Assembly (NCBI GenBank): GCA_011033025.1
Contig: WFMF01000174.1
Location: 291,806 to 355,805 of the forward strand
Reading direction: 5' to 3'
Length of the DNA stretch: 64,000 nt
DNA from: Beroe forskalii
Lineage: Eukaryota; Ctenophora; Nuda; Beroida; Beroidae
A program made the translations under genes and the position numbers. Every line of letters starts with the position of its first letter. Position 1 is the first letter of the stretch. Under the pieces are notes generated by a model. The model ran no database searches, had not been told where the DNA came from, and was given only the letters and a program-made list of their open reading frames with translations. Of the stretch, positions 48,101 through 56,262 are shown in pieces.

Positions 48101-51100
48101 AGTAGTGATGTGTTACCAGGCAACACGTGAGTAGTGATGTGTTACCAGGCAACACGTGAGTAGTGATGTGTTACCAGGCAACACGTGAGTAGTGATGTGT
48201 TACCAGGCAACACGTGAGTAGTGATGTGTTACCAGGCAACACGTGAGTAGTGATGTGTTACCAGGCAACACGTGAGTAGTGATGTGTTACCAGGCAACAC
48301 CTGAGTAGTGATGTGTTACCAGGCAACACGTGAGTAGTGATGTGTTACCAGGCAACACGTGAGTAGTGATGTGTTACCAGGCAACACGTGAGTAGTGATG
48401 TGTTACCAGGCAACACGTGAGTAGTGATGTGTTACCAGGCAACACGTGAGTAGTGATGTGTTACCAGGCAACACGTGAGTAGTGATGTGTTACCAGGCAA
48501 CACGTGAGTAGTGATGTGTTACCAGGCAACACGTGAGTAGTGATGTGTAGTGATGTGTTACCAGGCAACACGTGAGTAGTGATGTGTTACCAGGCAACAC
48601 GTGAGTAGTGATGTGTTACCAGGCAACACGTGAGTAGTGATGTGTTACCAGGCAACACGTGAGTAGTGATGTGTTACCAGGCAACACGTGAGTAGTGATG
48701 TGTTACCAGGCAACACGTGAGTAGTGATGTGTTACCAGGCAACACGTGAGTAGTGATGTGTTACCAGGCAACACGTGAGTAGTGATGTGTTACCAGGCAA
48801 CACGTGAGTAGTGATGTGTTACCAGGCAACACGTGAGTAGTGATGTGTTACCAGGCAACACGTGAGTAGTGATGTGTTACCAGGCAACACGTGAGTAGTG
48901 ATGTGTTACCAGGCAACACGTGAGTAGTGATGTGTTACCAGGCAACACGTGAGTAGTGATGTGTTACCAGGCAACACGTGAGTAGTGATGTGTTACCAGG
49001 CAACACGTGAGTAGTGATGTGTTACCAGACTATTGACGATATCTGGAGACCACCTAACACTACTTCCCAGACTATTGACGATATCTGGAGACCACCTAAC
49101 ACTACTTCCCAGACTATTGACGATATCTGGAGACCACCAGACGTACGTGTACTCCCACAATTTACTGCTGCTGCATGAGAATGTGAAGGAGGGAAATGAG
49201 GAGGAGAGGGAGCAAGTCAAGAGGAAGAACATACGAGCTAGCCAGAGACTCAACGAGACCTCGGGCGTCAAGAGGGCCTGCGCTGTCGGTGAGTTAAGCT
49301 GCTTCAAATCTCTGTAAAACCGGTAAAAATGGGCAAGTTCGAGTGTTCCGTGCTGTTCTCTTTATTCCCAAGAGAAAAGAAGAGGAGTCTGCAGAATGGG
49401 CTGGTTTTAGTTACGTAGAACTTAAGAAAAAATGTTGTAACCTTTGCCTATATCGAAAAGAATAACGTGCGTCAAGTCCAAGACTTATTTTCCAATAAAT
49501 CTACTCAATTTGTACTTTGAAATCCCACTCCAGCTACTTATGCAGTAGGTGGGATTTGAAGAGCGAATTGTATAAAGTATAAGACAGTACTAGTACCACT
49601 TCTCTCTTCCAGTGAACCCCTACACTCGAGAGTTCCTGTGCTGTGTCCTGACTCATACGAGCTTTCTACTTTACATGTGGAGACCAGACAGAGTCCGCTT
49701 CGAGTGTATCAAGTCTCTGCCCTGCCCATCAAGGGTAAGTTAATACTAATCAAACCTATTGAGACACGGCGTATTACTGATCTCCATAGATAGAGACACC
49801 ACAGTTACACAGGTAACACACCACTAATATTCTAGTTAGTCTCTAGTTAGTCTCTAGTTAGTCTCTTGCAAGTCTCTAGTTAGAGTTCTGATTATTCACA
49901 GTCTGGGCACATGCAAATTGCAGTGATGTGTCATGGTACAAAGTGATAGGCATATCTCTGCGAGATACCTACCAATTAGCTTGTACATAGGTTTCATAGT
50001 AAGATAATAGTATCGCTACTATAATACAAAGTGTGCTTGATACAACTAACTGGCGTCATTAAGTTACTAGCAAGCCCAGTGAGCCTGCTATCACATTGCT
50101 CACTCGGAGGCGCTAAGCGCCGCATCTTTCGCAAATTCTTACCAAAAGCCAGCAGAAGTCAGAATGGTGAAAGTAAAAAGATAGGTTGATAGGAACTGAA
50201 GTTGCCGAAGTGTGTTGTGTGATGCGAAGTAAGATTACTATCGTCACATCAATATAATATATTAATATATTTATGTATCATATTCAGTATCTGCCAGTAG
50301 ACTGAAATTCTGTCCCTGACAGATTATGTAACAAGTCCTGCCTTTCACAGGAGTATTCCCCACCCCTGTTTGAGACGATCATTAGGAACGATGAGCCGTT
50401 CCCAAGTATCTGCGTATCCGTCTACAAAGGTATGTTTTATTATTATTATTATTATTATTATTTATAATATTGTCTACAAAGGTATGTCTATCTACTTATC
50501 TACCAAATACATGTAAACATAGACCCGGGCCTACCAGGGAAGCTTTGGGGAAATTCCCGTCTCCCGAGAGCTTAGCCTGATGAATCTATCCGGTTTAGGC
50601 TCGCAACCCAAAGGTTGGGGGTTAAAAGCAATATGGAGCCAAGTGTCTATGCACTATTGGCACCAGCTGTAAAGCGCTTTATCACGTACATCATAGATTA
50701 CTAATTATGCTTGAGTTACGCGTGAGTTTGGTTATACGGTCTCCTCTGGATAACAGTGCGAAAAAGCTGAAAATAAAATTTGATTTATAAAGGAGCAACT
50801 CGGGTCGTCAGACCCGAGTTGGAAGAAATACTGTTGTTTGGTTAGAGAAAAGTAGATCCCAGCTGTTTCCGGTCGGGGTATAATCCGGTTCCATGATCTC
50901 AACTGCGACCGTATACCTTCGATAATGAACTCGGCACGCCTCGTCCATTATCCAACTTACACAGTCTCGGCTGTCGCCTCGACCATGTTAGTTGTGGGTC
51001 ATACGAGCGAATTACTGCGTATGACCAAGTTGCGGTATACGGTCACCACTTCGACATGTAACCGCTTAATCTTACTACTTATAATTCTTCCTCATATATA

Positions 51101-51252
51101 AATAAATAAATAAATAAATAAATATATATCTGTCTGTCCGGTCTTCCTTATATATAGCCACAGACCTCTCTGACACCACTCAGTACCCAATGAAGCACAC
51201 CGATGATCGGAATGCTCATACGAAAGTACCAGTGACGTTTGACACCACCTGA
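30017..51252 (+). CDS. MAP4K: MAP4K3/5-like Ste20 kinase, copy B (17 exons)
   Basis: Exons: 30017-30136, 30271-30357, 30465-30567, 30809-30936, 31088-31203, 31721-31791, 31909-32032, 32994-33144, 33673-33814, 42337-42507, 44344-44571, 44787-44923, 47394-47548, 49113-49288, 49613-49734, 50351-50429, 51158-51252. All junctions are GT-AG and phases agree throughout, giving about 734 aa. Layout: kinase domain (about 24-285), Pro/Glu-rich hinge (about 300-515), start of a CNH domain (about 515-704). This is the plan of the GCK-I kinases MAP4K1/2/3/5, which activate MAP3Ks upstream of JNK in the cytoplasm. The kinase sequence is closest to MAP4K3/MAP4K5 by recollection. Exon 10 could instead start 12 nt later (in frame). 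The CNH domain stops about 150 residues early; exon 17 is the weakest exon. Introns carry large minisatellites and several transposons. Confidence 0.85.
32074..32906 (+). repeat. 9-bp minisatellite in intron 7 (copy B)
   Basis: Roughly 90 near-perfect GTGTGTACA units, with occasional 6-bp units (GTGTACA steps) and single-base variants. It gives long open frames in several frames on both strands, coding Cys-Thr-Val or Tyr-Ser-Val repeats; these are not genes. It fills most of the intron between exons 7 and 8. Confidence 0.95.
33463..33539 (+). other. Candidate alternative exon in intron 8
   Basis: A 77-nt segment bounded by CAAATATCAG and GTAAGTACTG (strong acceptor and donor), conserved with copy A (about 15028-15103). 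It holds an ATG frame ([11 protein letters not shown]...) that looks hydrophobic. Being 77 nt and out of phase with exons 8 and 9, it would shift the frame if included internally, so an alternative first exon or chance splice signals are more likely. Confidence 0.25.
33673..44923 (+). CDS. MAP4K copy B exons 9-12: proline-rich hinge and CNH start
   Basis: Exons 9-12 encode about residues 301-526. Exon 9 is Glu/Pro then Lys/Arg rich. Exon 10 has an acidic stretch with [10 protein letters not shown], possibly a phospho-tyrosine or caspase-type region of the sort found in GCK hinges (inference). Exon 11 carries [18 protein letters not shown] and further PPxP runs, and exon 12 has [10 protein letters not shown], both good SH3-ligand shapes. 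GCK-I kinases bind adaptor SH3 domains through such segments. Exon 12 ends in [17 protein letters not shown], matching the start of the CNH domain in MAP4K3/5. Confidence 0.8.
33899..34703 (+). repeat. 26-bp minisatellite in intron 9 (copy B)
   Basis: About 31 units combining ATGTATACCTAGCAAACTCC with TGTGAA. Copy A has a single unit at about 15460-15485, so the array expanded after the copies diverged. Units are almost identical to one another, which suggests a recent expansion. Confidence 0.95.
34995..35101 (+). repeat. 10-bp minisatellite in intron 9 (copy B)
   Basis: Short array of TAGACTAGTA units equivalent to the about 950-bp array at 15764-16722 in copy A. Confidence 0.9.
35151..35732 (+). 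repeat. 62-bp exon 10 acceptor minisatellite, left part (copy B)
   Basis: About nine units of the exon 10 splice-acceptor repeat, interrupted at 35733 by a minus-strand LINE and resuming at 38993. Subtypes differ in TTGACCAGG, TTGACCAAG and TTTACCAAG and alternate in higher-order fashion. Confidence 0.92.
35733..38992 (-). mobile_element. Non-LTR retrotransposon inserted in the acceptor minisatellite
   Basis: Minus-strand order: partial endonuclease (38997 down to about 38200, with GGGVFILAK and a terminal SDH motif); RT (37595-37059, with [31 protein letters not shown] and active-site YADD); then the C-terminal domain (37048-36272). It is 5' truncated inside the endonuclease. Frameshifts occur near 37650 and 37078, with another lesion near 38190, so it is dead. 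About 540 bp of 3' UTR follows the stop. The left and right flanks are minisatellite sequence with roughly 20 bp of a unit missing and no obvious target duplication. Confidence 0.85.
38993..42336 (+). repeat. 62-bp exon 10 acceptor minisatellite, main block (copy B)
   Basis: Roughly 54 units, each with CACTAAAACCCCACCCCTCAG and the first bases of exon 10 (TTGACCAAGTAGCA). It ends exactly at the real exon 10 (42337). Units between about 41000 and 42060 are more degraded. Minus-strand ORFs such as [15 protein letters not shown] are array translations. Confidence 0.93.
43084..43446. mobile_element. 0.37 kb MITE-like element, copy 1 (intron 10 of copy B)
   Basis: Absent from copy A at the same AT-rich site (about 17905-17930). 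It has GGTTATACGGTCTCC near the left end and AATACGGTCACCACTTCGAC near the right, plus GGGTCGTCAGACCC as an internal palindrome. A second copy lies at 50715-51069. It is inserted in a (TA)n-like tract, so no target duplication can be read. Confidence 0.65.
43927..43998 (+). repeat. tRNA-derived SINE-like element (copy B)
   Basis: Duplicate of 19373-19434. Here the B-box GGTTCGATTCC is perfect, and the 3' end has a small extra GCCAGTC duplication. The same caution applies: tRNA-like promoter boxes without a good acceptor stem. Confidence 0.45.
44787..51252 (+). CDS. MAP4K copy B exons 12-17: CNH domain
   Basis: Exon 13 reads [19 protein letters not shown] and [17 protein letters not shown]; exon 14 [20 protein letters not shown]; exon 15 [20 protein letters not shown] then [10 protein letters not shown]; exon 16 [13 protein letters not shown] and [10 protein letters not shown]. 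Each aligns in order with the first half of the CNH domain of MAP4K3/5. The CNH is a beta-propeller that binds small GTPases or membranes. Exon 17 (51158-51252) ends in TGA after about 31 codons and no longer resembles the family, so the domain looks cut at roughly half its usual 300 residues. The CNH C-terminal exons were not found downstream. Confidence 0.75.
44957..46394. mobile_element. 1.4 kb insertion in intron 12 of copy B
   Basis: Copy A has the empty site (GGTTATTTTTATTAATG, about 20751). The left 170 bp is a palindrome built on AATACACACTTGGGTGTGTA. The right end has repeated subterminal motifs AGTAATTCAACAGTTG and GTAATTACACACTTG. No ORF resembles a transposase. A non-autonomous DNA transposon is the likely explanation; the ends are not exactly defined. 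Confidence 0.6.
46587..47393 (+). repeat. 54-bp exon 13 acceptor minisatellite (copy B)
   Basis: About 15 units, each holding GTGTGGACCCACCCATCTCG, AGATGACACGTACTAAG and TTCTAATCCTCCCCCAG. These are the first 30-odd bases of exon 13, a branch-point-like TACTAAG and the pyrimidine tract plus AG. Copy A has one extra unit (about 20947-20998). The last unit runs into the real exon 13 at 47394. Read from any earlier acceptor, the frame meets TAA within the TACTAAG. Confidence 0.95.
47549..49028 (+). repeat. 29-bp exon 13 donor minisatellite (copy B)
   Basis: About 51 nearly identical units, each with GCAACAC|GTGAGTAG (end and donor of exon 13) and TGTGTTACCAG. It starts exactly at the donor of exon 13 and ends at the first exon 14-type unit. 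Copy A has about 28 units. Confidence 0.95.
49029..49112 (+). repeat. 42-bp exon 14 acceptor duplication
   Basis: Two extra copies of ACTATTGACGATATCTGGAG plus ACCACCTAACACTACTTCCCAG precede the real exon 14 (49113). Each contains a branch-point-like CCTAAC, a short pyrimidine tract and CAG. Units are 14 codons long and open in the exon frame. Confidence 0.93.
49735..50350. other. Intron 15 with Helitron-end-like fragment
   Basis: No coding signal. Positions about 50064-50120 (ACTAGCAAGCCCAGTGAGCC then TGC) resemble the hairpin-plus-CTAG terminus of the Helitron at 55108, including the nearby GCTCACTCGG and gcgctaagcgc palindrome. The other end is not identified. Confidence 0.4.
50715..51069. 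mobile_element. 0.37 kb MITE-like element, copy 2 (intron 16)
   Basis: Same family as 43084-43446. Compared with that copy it carries about 35 extra bases including ACGAGCGAATTACTGCG (51003-51019), which is identical to the terminus of the foldback element at 11547-14790. Confidence 0.65.
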
Positions 51253-51507
51253 CATATAGACATCACATAGAGGAGTAGACACACCCGATTAAAATATGAC
51301 CTCATCACTGATATTAGAACTGCAGTACTGCATTATACCGTACTGTACAAATTGCTGAAGCGAAAAATTGGTGAACGGTGGCCGGAGGCCACGGGCCCTG
51401 CTAGTAATATAAATGCTTCCATGGACAGTTTCAAATCACCCCATCATAGATTACTCAATATCCATGCTTCCTTGGACAGTTTCAAATCATCCCATCATAG
51501 ATTACTC
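51253..51507 (+). other. Region downstream of MAP4K copy B
   Basis: 3' flank of the kinase. It includes two imperfect direct repeats (about 51413-51450 and 51467-51505, around GGACAGTTTCAAATCA). ATTAAA near 51289 could act as a weak poly(A) signal. No CNH-coding exon was seen. Confidence 0.35.
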
Positions 51508-53143
51508 AATCGGATACACCTTCGGCTTTGTCTTACCAGATGGTTAAGCGTTGGCTCTACTTGTCAGGCGTTGCCAGATGTCAGACAACGACCTACGGGT
51601 ACGTCTCCCATATAAACGGGAGCCTTCATTATCTATGACAATGACGTCACTCAGAAAAATATAATTAAGCGCACCTAGCGCTTTAAGGACAAGGGTTAGG
51701 GTCAGGATTAGGGTCCAGATTTGTTAGGTTAGGGTTAGGATTAGGTTTAGGGTTTTGGTTAGGGCTATGGTTAGGTTTAGGATACAGAAAAATTGACGTT
51801 TAGATCTGTGACGTCACTCAGAGCCGTTTATATGGGAGAGATACCGACCTACGGCTAAATTAATGTGAAAATGCGGACGTCCGAAGGAGCTATTTTAGGT
51901 TGCAGACGGTTTCTAAGCGTGTAGGATGTTACCCTACTCTCTGCTGCCCACAGAGCGTTTTCCATATGCAACACGACCCTCCGAACTTCCGAGTGTTGCA
52001 CGCTTTCTAAGCCCGCATAGGTGTGTGTACGCGCCGCGCCGCGCGCTTCCCTACGGGACACCCTGTGCTGGGGGAGCGCGCCGCGCGAGCCACACAGGGA
52101 TATACGTGTTTAGCAAGTTGCACGCTAGGGATGGGAAAAATCCATCAATTTCTGAGCCTCCATGGGTGTGAGTTCGCGCGCAGTGCTCAGAATGTGTCAT
52201 ATAGTTCTGGTTGAGCGACGTCACAGAATTAAACGTCAATCTTTTTGTATCGTTAACCAAATTATTGCTTTAACCAAAACCCTAACCTTAATCCTAACCC
52301 TAAACCTGAAAAATCCTGACCCTAATCCTTGCTCAATACGTATATCCCTGTGTGGCTCGCGCAGCGCGCTTCCCCAGTGTGTCCTCCCGTAGGAAATCGC
52401 GCGGCGCGTACACACACCTATGCGGGCTTATGCTTAGGAACCCTAATCCTGATCTTGCTAAACACGCGTATTTTCCTGTTTACTGTTGTCGTCGCGCTTC
52501 CTCAGAACAGGGAAGCGCGCGGCGCGTACTTGCCCTAACCAGCGCCCTGGTTTCGCGCACGGAGTGCGCGGCGCGGCAAGCCGCGACGCCCCTGGTTAGG
52601 GGAAGATAATAAAGGCTCCGAAATTATACGGGACACCAGCCAAGCGCTTCCCTACGTGCCGCAAAACGCAAACAGGGATATACATACGTGTTTAGTGATG
52701 CTTAATTCCAATAATAAAGTTTTATTCTTTTTCTTTTACTGTAGCCTTTTACTCTAATCAAAGTGGATGTGGTCTCTCCCCCAAACTATATTTGTCTGAC
52801 GTCGTCGCGCGCGCGAGGGGGTCAAGCAACGCCTGACAAAACTATATAACATCTATATAACATCAGAATGTAAAACAGACCTTGGGAATCGATTCAGAAT
52901 CCTTGAAAAGCATATTATGAGTACCTAAAGCATTGTCAAAGTACTCAAAAAGGTGTTTTATTTTTGGCAAACTCTGGCAACTGCTTCCACTTTTTTGGAG
53001 TTTTCCAAAAAAAAAGTGTTCCCCAAAGTTTTCCATGGTTGCCAAAGATTGCCCTTTTGTCGTAAAACACTACAAGTGGATACAATTGCCCACCACTCTT
53101 ATTCACTCATCATGTAGCCTAACAAGGCGAAAAATTAGCTTAA
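51508..53143 (-). repeat. Repeat element with telomere-like tracts (right, inverted copy)
   Basis: Reverse-orientation partner of 5307-6791, followed segment by segment from CGGATACACCTTCGG (51513) to the AAGGCGAAAAATTAGCTTA block (about 53142). It has a TTAGG-type tract (51690-51780) and a CCCTAA-type tract (52270-52330). It carries more GC-rich gcgc hairpins (52020-52100, 52360-52600) than the left copy. No protein is recognised. Confidence 0.6.
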
Positions 53144-53557
53144 AGATAACCTGTTGTTGCTAAAAAAGCAGTAAAATTTTGCTAAATTGATGATGTCATA
53201 ATGACATCATGATGATTTCACCAGAACGTCTCTAATAGCCTTTTACAAATGTTCATCTTAGTTCAACAAAACTGACCTCCATCATATGTCTTATTATTAA
53301 ACTCCTGTGACACTGAATACTCTTACTTATACCCCTGGCCAGTTACATTACTGTATCATGCAATTTAAGTATAAACGTTTCAAAAAGAAGAAAAATTTTA
53401 CAATGAATATTCTAGATAGGTCCTGACTCTCTATTTCTCTTGCTTTTTCTGATTATGTGGAGGGTTACCGCCCTAGCCAGGGCAGAAAGTGAGATGTAAT
53501 AAATTAATCAATAATAACGTTTTCCACTATTTTTTGAGCTAAGGCAGGTATTCTACA
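53144..53557 (+). other. Upstream region of SFT2 gene
   Basis: AT-rich, no ORF and no clear repeat. The promoter and 5' UTR of the SFT2 gene must lie here; the sequence GTATTCTACAATGAGTT gives the start context. No splice acceptor is needed. Confidence 0.35.
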
Positions 53558-54031
53558 ATGAGTTTAATGTCAAGGATGATGGGTGAGCCTGATGCAGATG
53601 AACCAGACAACATGTGTAACTTGTCCTGGGAAAATAGGCTATATGCCTTTGGTGCATGTTTTATCATTGGGATATTTTTATCAATATTTGGTACTGTAGA
53701 ATTATGGCTTGGCAAATACACTGCATTTGCTCTTTTGTATTCCATTGGTACCATTACAGCACTTTGTGGTTCGCTATTTTTAAGAGGCCCTGTTTCTCAA
53801 ATCAAGAAAATGTTTGAAAAGGACCGTCTGGTGGCTACCATAGTTTTGTTTGTCTCCATCATTCTAACCATTGTGTGTGGAGTTGTTATCAAAATTGCCA
53901 TATTGGCCCTTCTTTGTTGTATCATTCAATTCTTAGCATTTGCCTGGTACACAATATCATACATTCCTTATGCCAGAACAGCAGTGAAGTCATGTTTCTC
54001 AAATGTCACTGGCATGGAATGCCCATGCTAA
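53558..54031 (+). CDS. SFT2D: SFT2 domain protein (Golgi vesicle transport), intronless
   Basis: 157 codons, the usual length for SFT2D1/2. After a hydrophilic N-terminus (about 1-28) come four hydrophobic segments (about 33-55, 62-80, 94-112 and 114-132). The family signature RGPVSQIKKMFEKDRLVATI lies between helices 2 and 3, and QFLAFAWYTISYIPYARTAV ends helix 4. SFT2 proteins are four-helix membrane proteins of the late Golgi that act with t-SNAREs in fusion of endosome-derived vesicles (yeast Sft2; family knowledge). The gene has no introns and no lesions, unlike its neighbours. It may be a natural single-exon gene or a retained retrocopy. The paralogue (1, 2 or 3) is not decided. Confidence 0.93.
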   Translation: MSLMSRMMGEPDADEPDNMCNLSWENRLYAFGACFIIGIFLSIFGTVELWLGKYTAFALLYSIGTITALCGSLFLRGPVSQIKKMFEKDRLVATIVLFVSIILTIVCGVVIKIAILALLCCIIQFLAFAWYTISYIPYARTAVKSCFSNVTGMECPC

Positions 54032-54830
54032 TGAGACATTACAATATCTTGCTTGTGATCAGTAGTTGAGGTGATTGTTTGAAAATGAATGATAATGTTA
54101 ATTGTTCAAGTATGATTGTATATGATCATGAAATAGAACTAGACAAATAATCATTCATGTTTTTAGATGTTATTCACAAGTTAAGCACTACTTTGAGTTT
54201 GCAAATAAGGTAATACTATGATATAGTATAACTTAGTTACTAAGTAGTTCCATGTGTATGCTGCTTGATCATATAGCATGATGAAATGAAAAGGAAATCT
54301 TTAATTGGTCATTGTTATCTCATTGATTGTTCCCTAGATATTTATGGAATTGGTTGGAATGGCAAGGGTTTAATTCAGTTATTAATGATTATTTGCATAG
54401 TTGAGCTGCTTCTCTATAACTGTCTCACCATCCATGAATGCCTACTTACTAGCATTTTAGTATAATAAAACTCCTTTTATCAATAATCCCTTTCATAAAC
54501 TTTTAAAGTGACATTTTGCCCTTGTTCAATTTTCCTACAGAAAAATATCATTAATTGTCTCTAGGTTTATGCCTGTAACAGCTCAACTTGGTGAAATTTA
54601 ATAAACTATTTTAATTTTCTAAGATTGTCACAATATTTAATTAATGATTGTTTTGTATATGGCACATATTTTGTAAGTATCATCAATCTGTAAATCATTT
54701 TATCTTTTATTCACCTCTCACAGGGTTGCTTAATGAGATTTTTGTTCTAATCAATGAAATTATTTGTAAAGCTTTGTCAAATATTGACTATAAATATACA
54801 TGTTTTTTACAAGTTGAATAAACCTGTTGA
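54032..54830 (+). other. Probable 3' UTR of SFT2 gene with poly(A) signal
   Basis: About 790 bp of AT-rich non-coding DNA after the stop. AATAAA at 54817-54822 is the best poly(A) signal; an earlier one is at about 54599. No repeat homology inside, which supports its being transcribed gene sequence. Confidence 0.5.
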
Positions 54831-55107
54831 TGCCTAAATCCTGATCACCCAGTACAAATGAGGTTGCCCAACAAGCTAGTGACTTTTGTGTAGTTTACTG
54901 AAAAACGCCAATTCTTCGAAGATACTGCCCAATTTGACACACCAATCTTCGAGTTTGAGTATTTGGGCCGTGACATCGAAAAGAATAAATAAAACAATAG
55001 AATGTTAAATAAAACAATTAAATAGAATGTTATATTTTACACCATTTCAACCAAACATCATCAATGGAAATTTGGTAACATATGAATGTGATGAAATTAT
55101 AAATAGA

Positions 55108-55952
55108 CTAGCAGGCCCGTTGGGCCTGCAAATACACAGCTCACTCGGCGCTGCTACGCAGCACCTTGTCGCAAATTTGAAACATGTCAACTCAAATTTA
55201 TTGAATACTTTTACCGCATCAAAAAACTCCAAATCAAGTCAAAAGTTGGCTTGAAATTAAAACAGCATTAAACAGAAATGAATCGCTGGGACCAAATAAT
55301 GAGTTATCAAAAAGTTTATGAAGGAGCAAAATTCACCATTATTCGTTGGTTACTTTTAGTAATGCTGTACCATGTAAGTTTTGATCATTATATTTTGCTC
55401 TCCTATGATGAGGTTAAATCTGAAAATTAAAACCGAGTATCGTACTCATACTGAACGTTGTATTAAAGCTTTGATTCACGGCAAAGAGCAGTATTCCAAA
55501 TCCAAAATCACAATGTGCTCTGCCCAAATTCGATTCAATTGATTTAGCTTTTGTTTGATTGTTTTAAATTCGCATTTTTCCGTTACCATCAACTCGGCAT
55601 TAATTTAAATCGACCGACATCTGCCACAGATTTATGAAGAGATGCTAACGGAAATAGCCTCCACGATGCCAGCCAAACCTGTCCTCTATCTTCAGATCTT
55701 GAATTTCAAATGAAAAACAGTAAACAGGCCTATATTTCAAACGCTACAATGCAGCAGTCAACAACTTGTCAGAAAGCAATCGCGTGAACGATCATAATAT
55801 GCACGTGCAAAAATTGGTTTCCATAGCAACGGCACCATTATGCGCAGCTTAGCCTTTGTTTCTCTTGATATTTTCTTGGCAAGCTCAAATTTAAAATGTG
55901 CGCCCGCACAGACAAACATAATTCACGTGTCATCTCCAAATTATATATAAGA
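55108..55952 (-). mobile_element. Non-autonomous Helitron
   Basis: On the minus strand it begins TCTTATATATAATTTGG and ends in a hairpin GCAGGCCCAACGGGCCTGC directly followed by TAG, that is CTAG at the very end. It lies between A and T with no target duplication. The uninterrupted version of the host site (GTACTAA joined to CTATTTATAA) is at about 22425-22440. All are Helitron hallmarks. 845 bp and no Rep/helicase, so it moved with help from an autonomous relative. Confidence 0.8.
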
Positions 55953-56037
55953 TTAGTACCTAACTAGGTATCAAAATAAGAGCCATATGTTATATGAACC
56001 TCATCATAAAAGCAAAAATAAATAGGGGCATAGATCA

Positions 56038-56262
56038 GAACAGCAGCGCCACGGTAACGCCACAGTGACACCATGGCAGTGCCATGGTGAAGCCACAAGG
56101 ACGCCATGGTAATACCACTGTGAAGCCATGAGGACGCCATAAGGAAGCTACTTAGGCGCCAGGGCAGTGCCATGGTGAAGCCACTGTGATGCCACCATGA
56201 TGCTGGCCTGGAAACGCCACAAGAAAGCCATGGTAGAGCCACAGTGAAGCCACAACAGTGCC
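56038..56262. repeat. Degenerate GCCATGGTGAAGCCAC tandem repeat
   Basis: About 225 bp of imperfect 15-18 bp units around GCCATGGTGAAGCCAC. Minus-strand ORFs over it are repeat translations. Confidence 0.65.

Noticed and set aside
46587-49028. CRISPR array
   Set aside because: Regular direct repeats, but head-to-tail without unique spacers, in a eukaryotic intron, and unit borders coincide with splice sites.
53875-54069. Second ORF overlapping SFT2
   Set aside because: Out-of-frame shadow of the SFT2 coding sequence.
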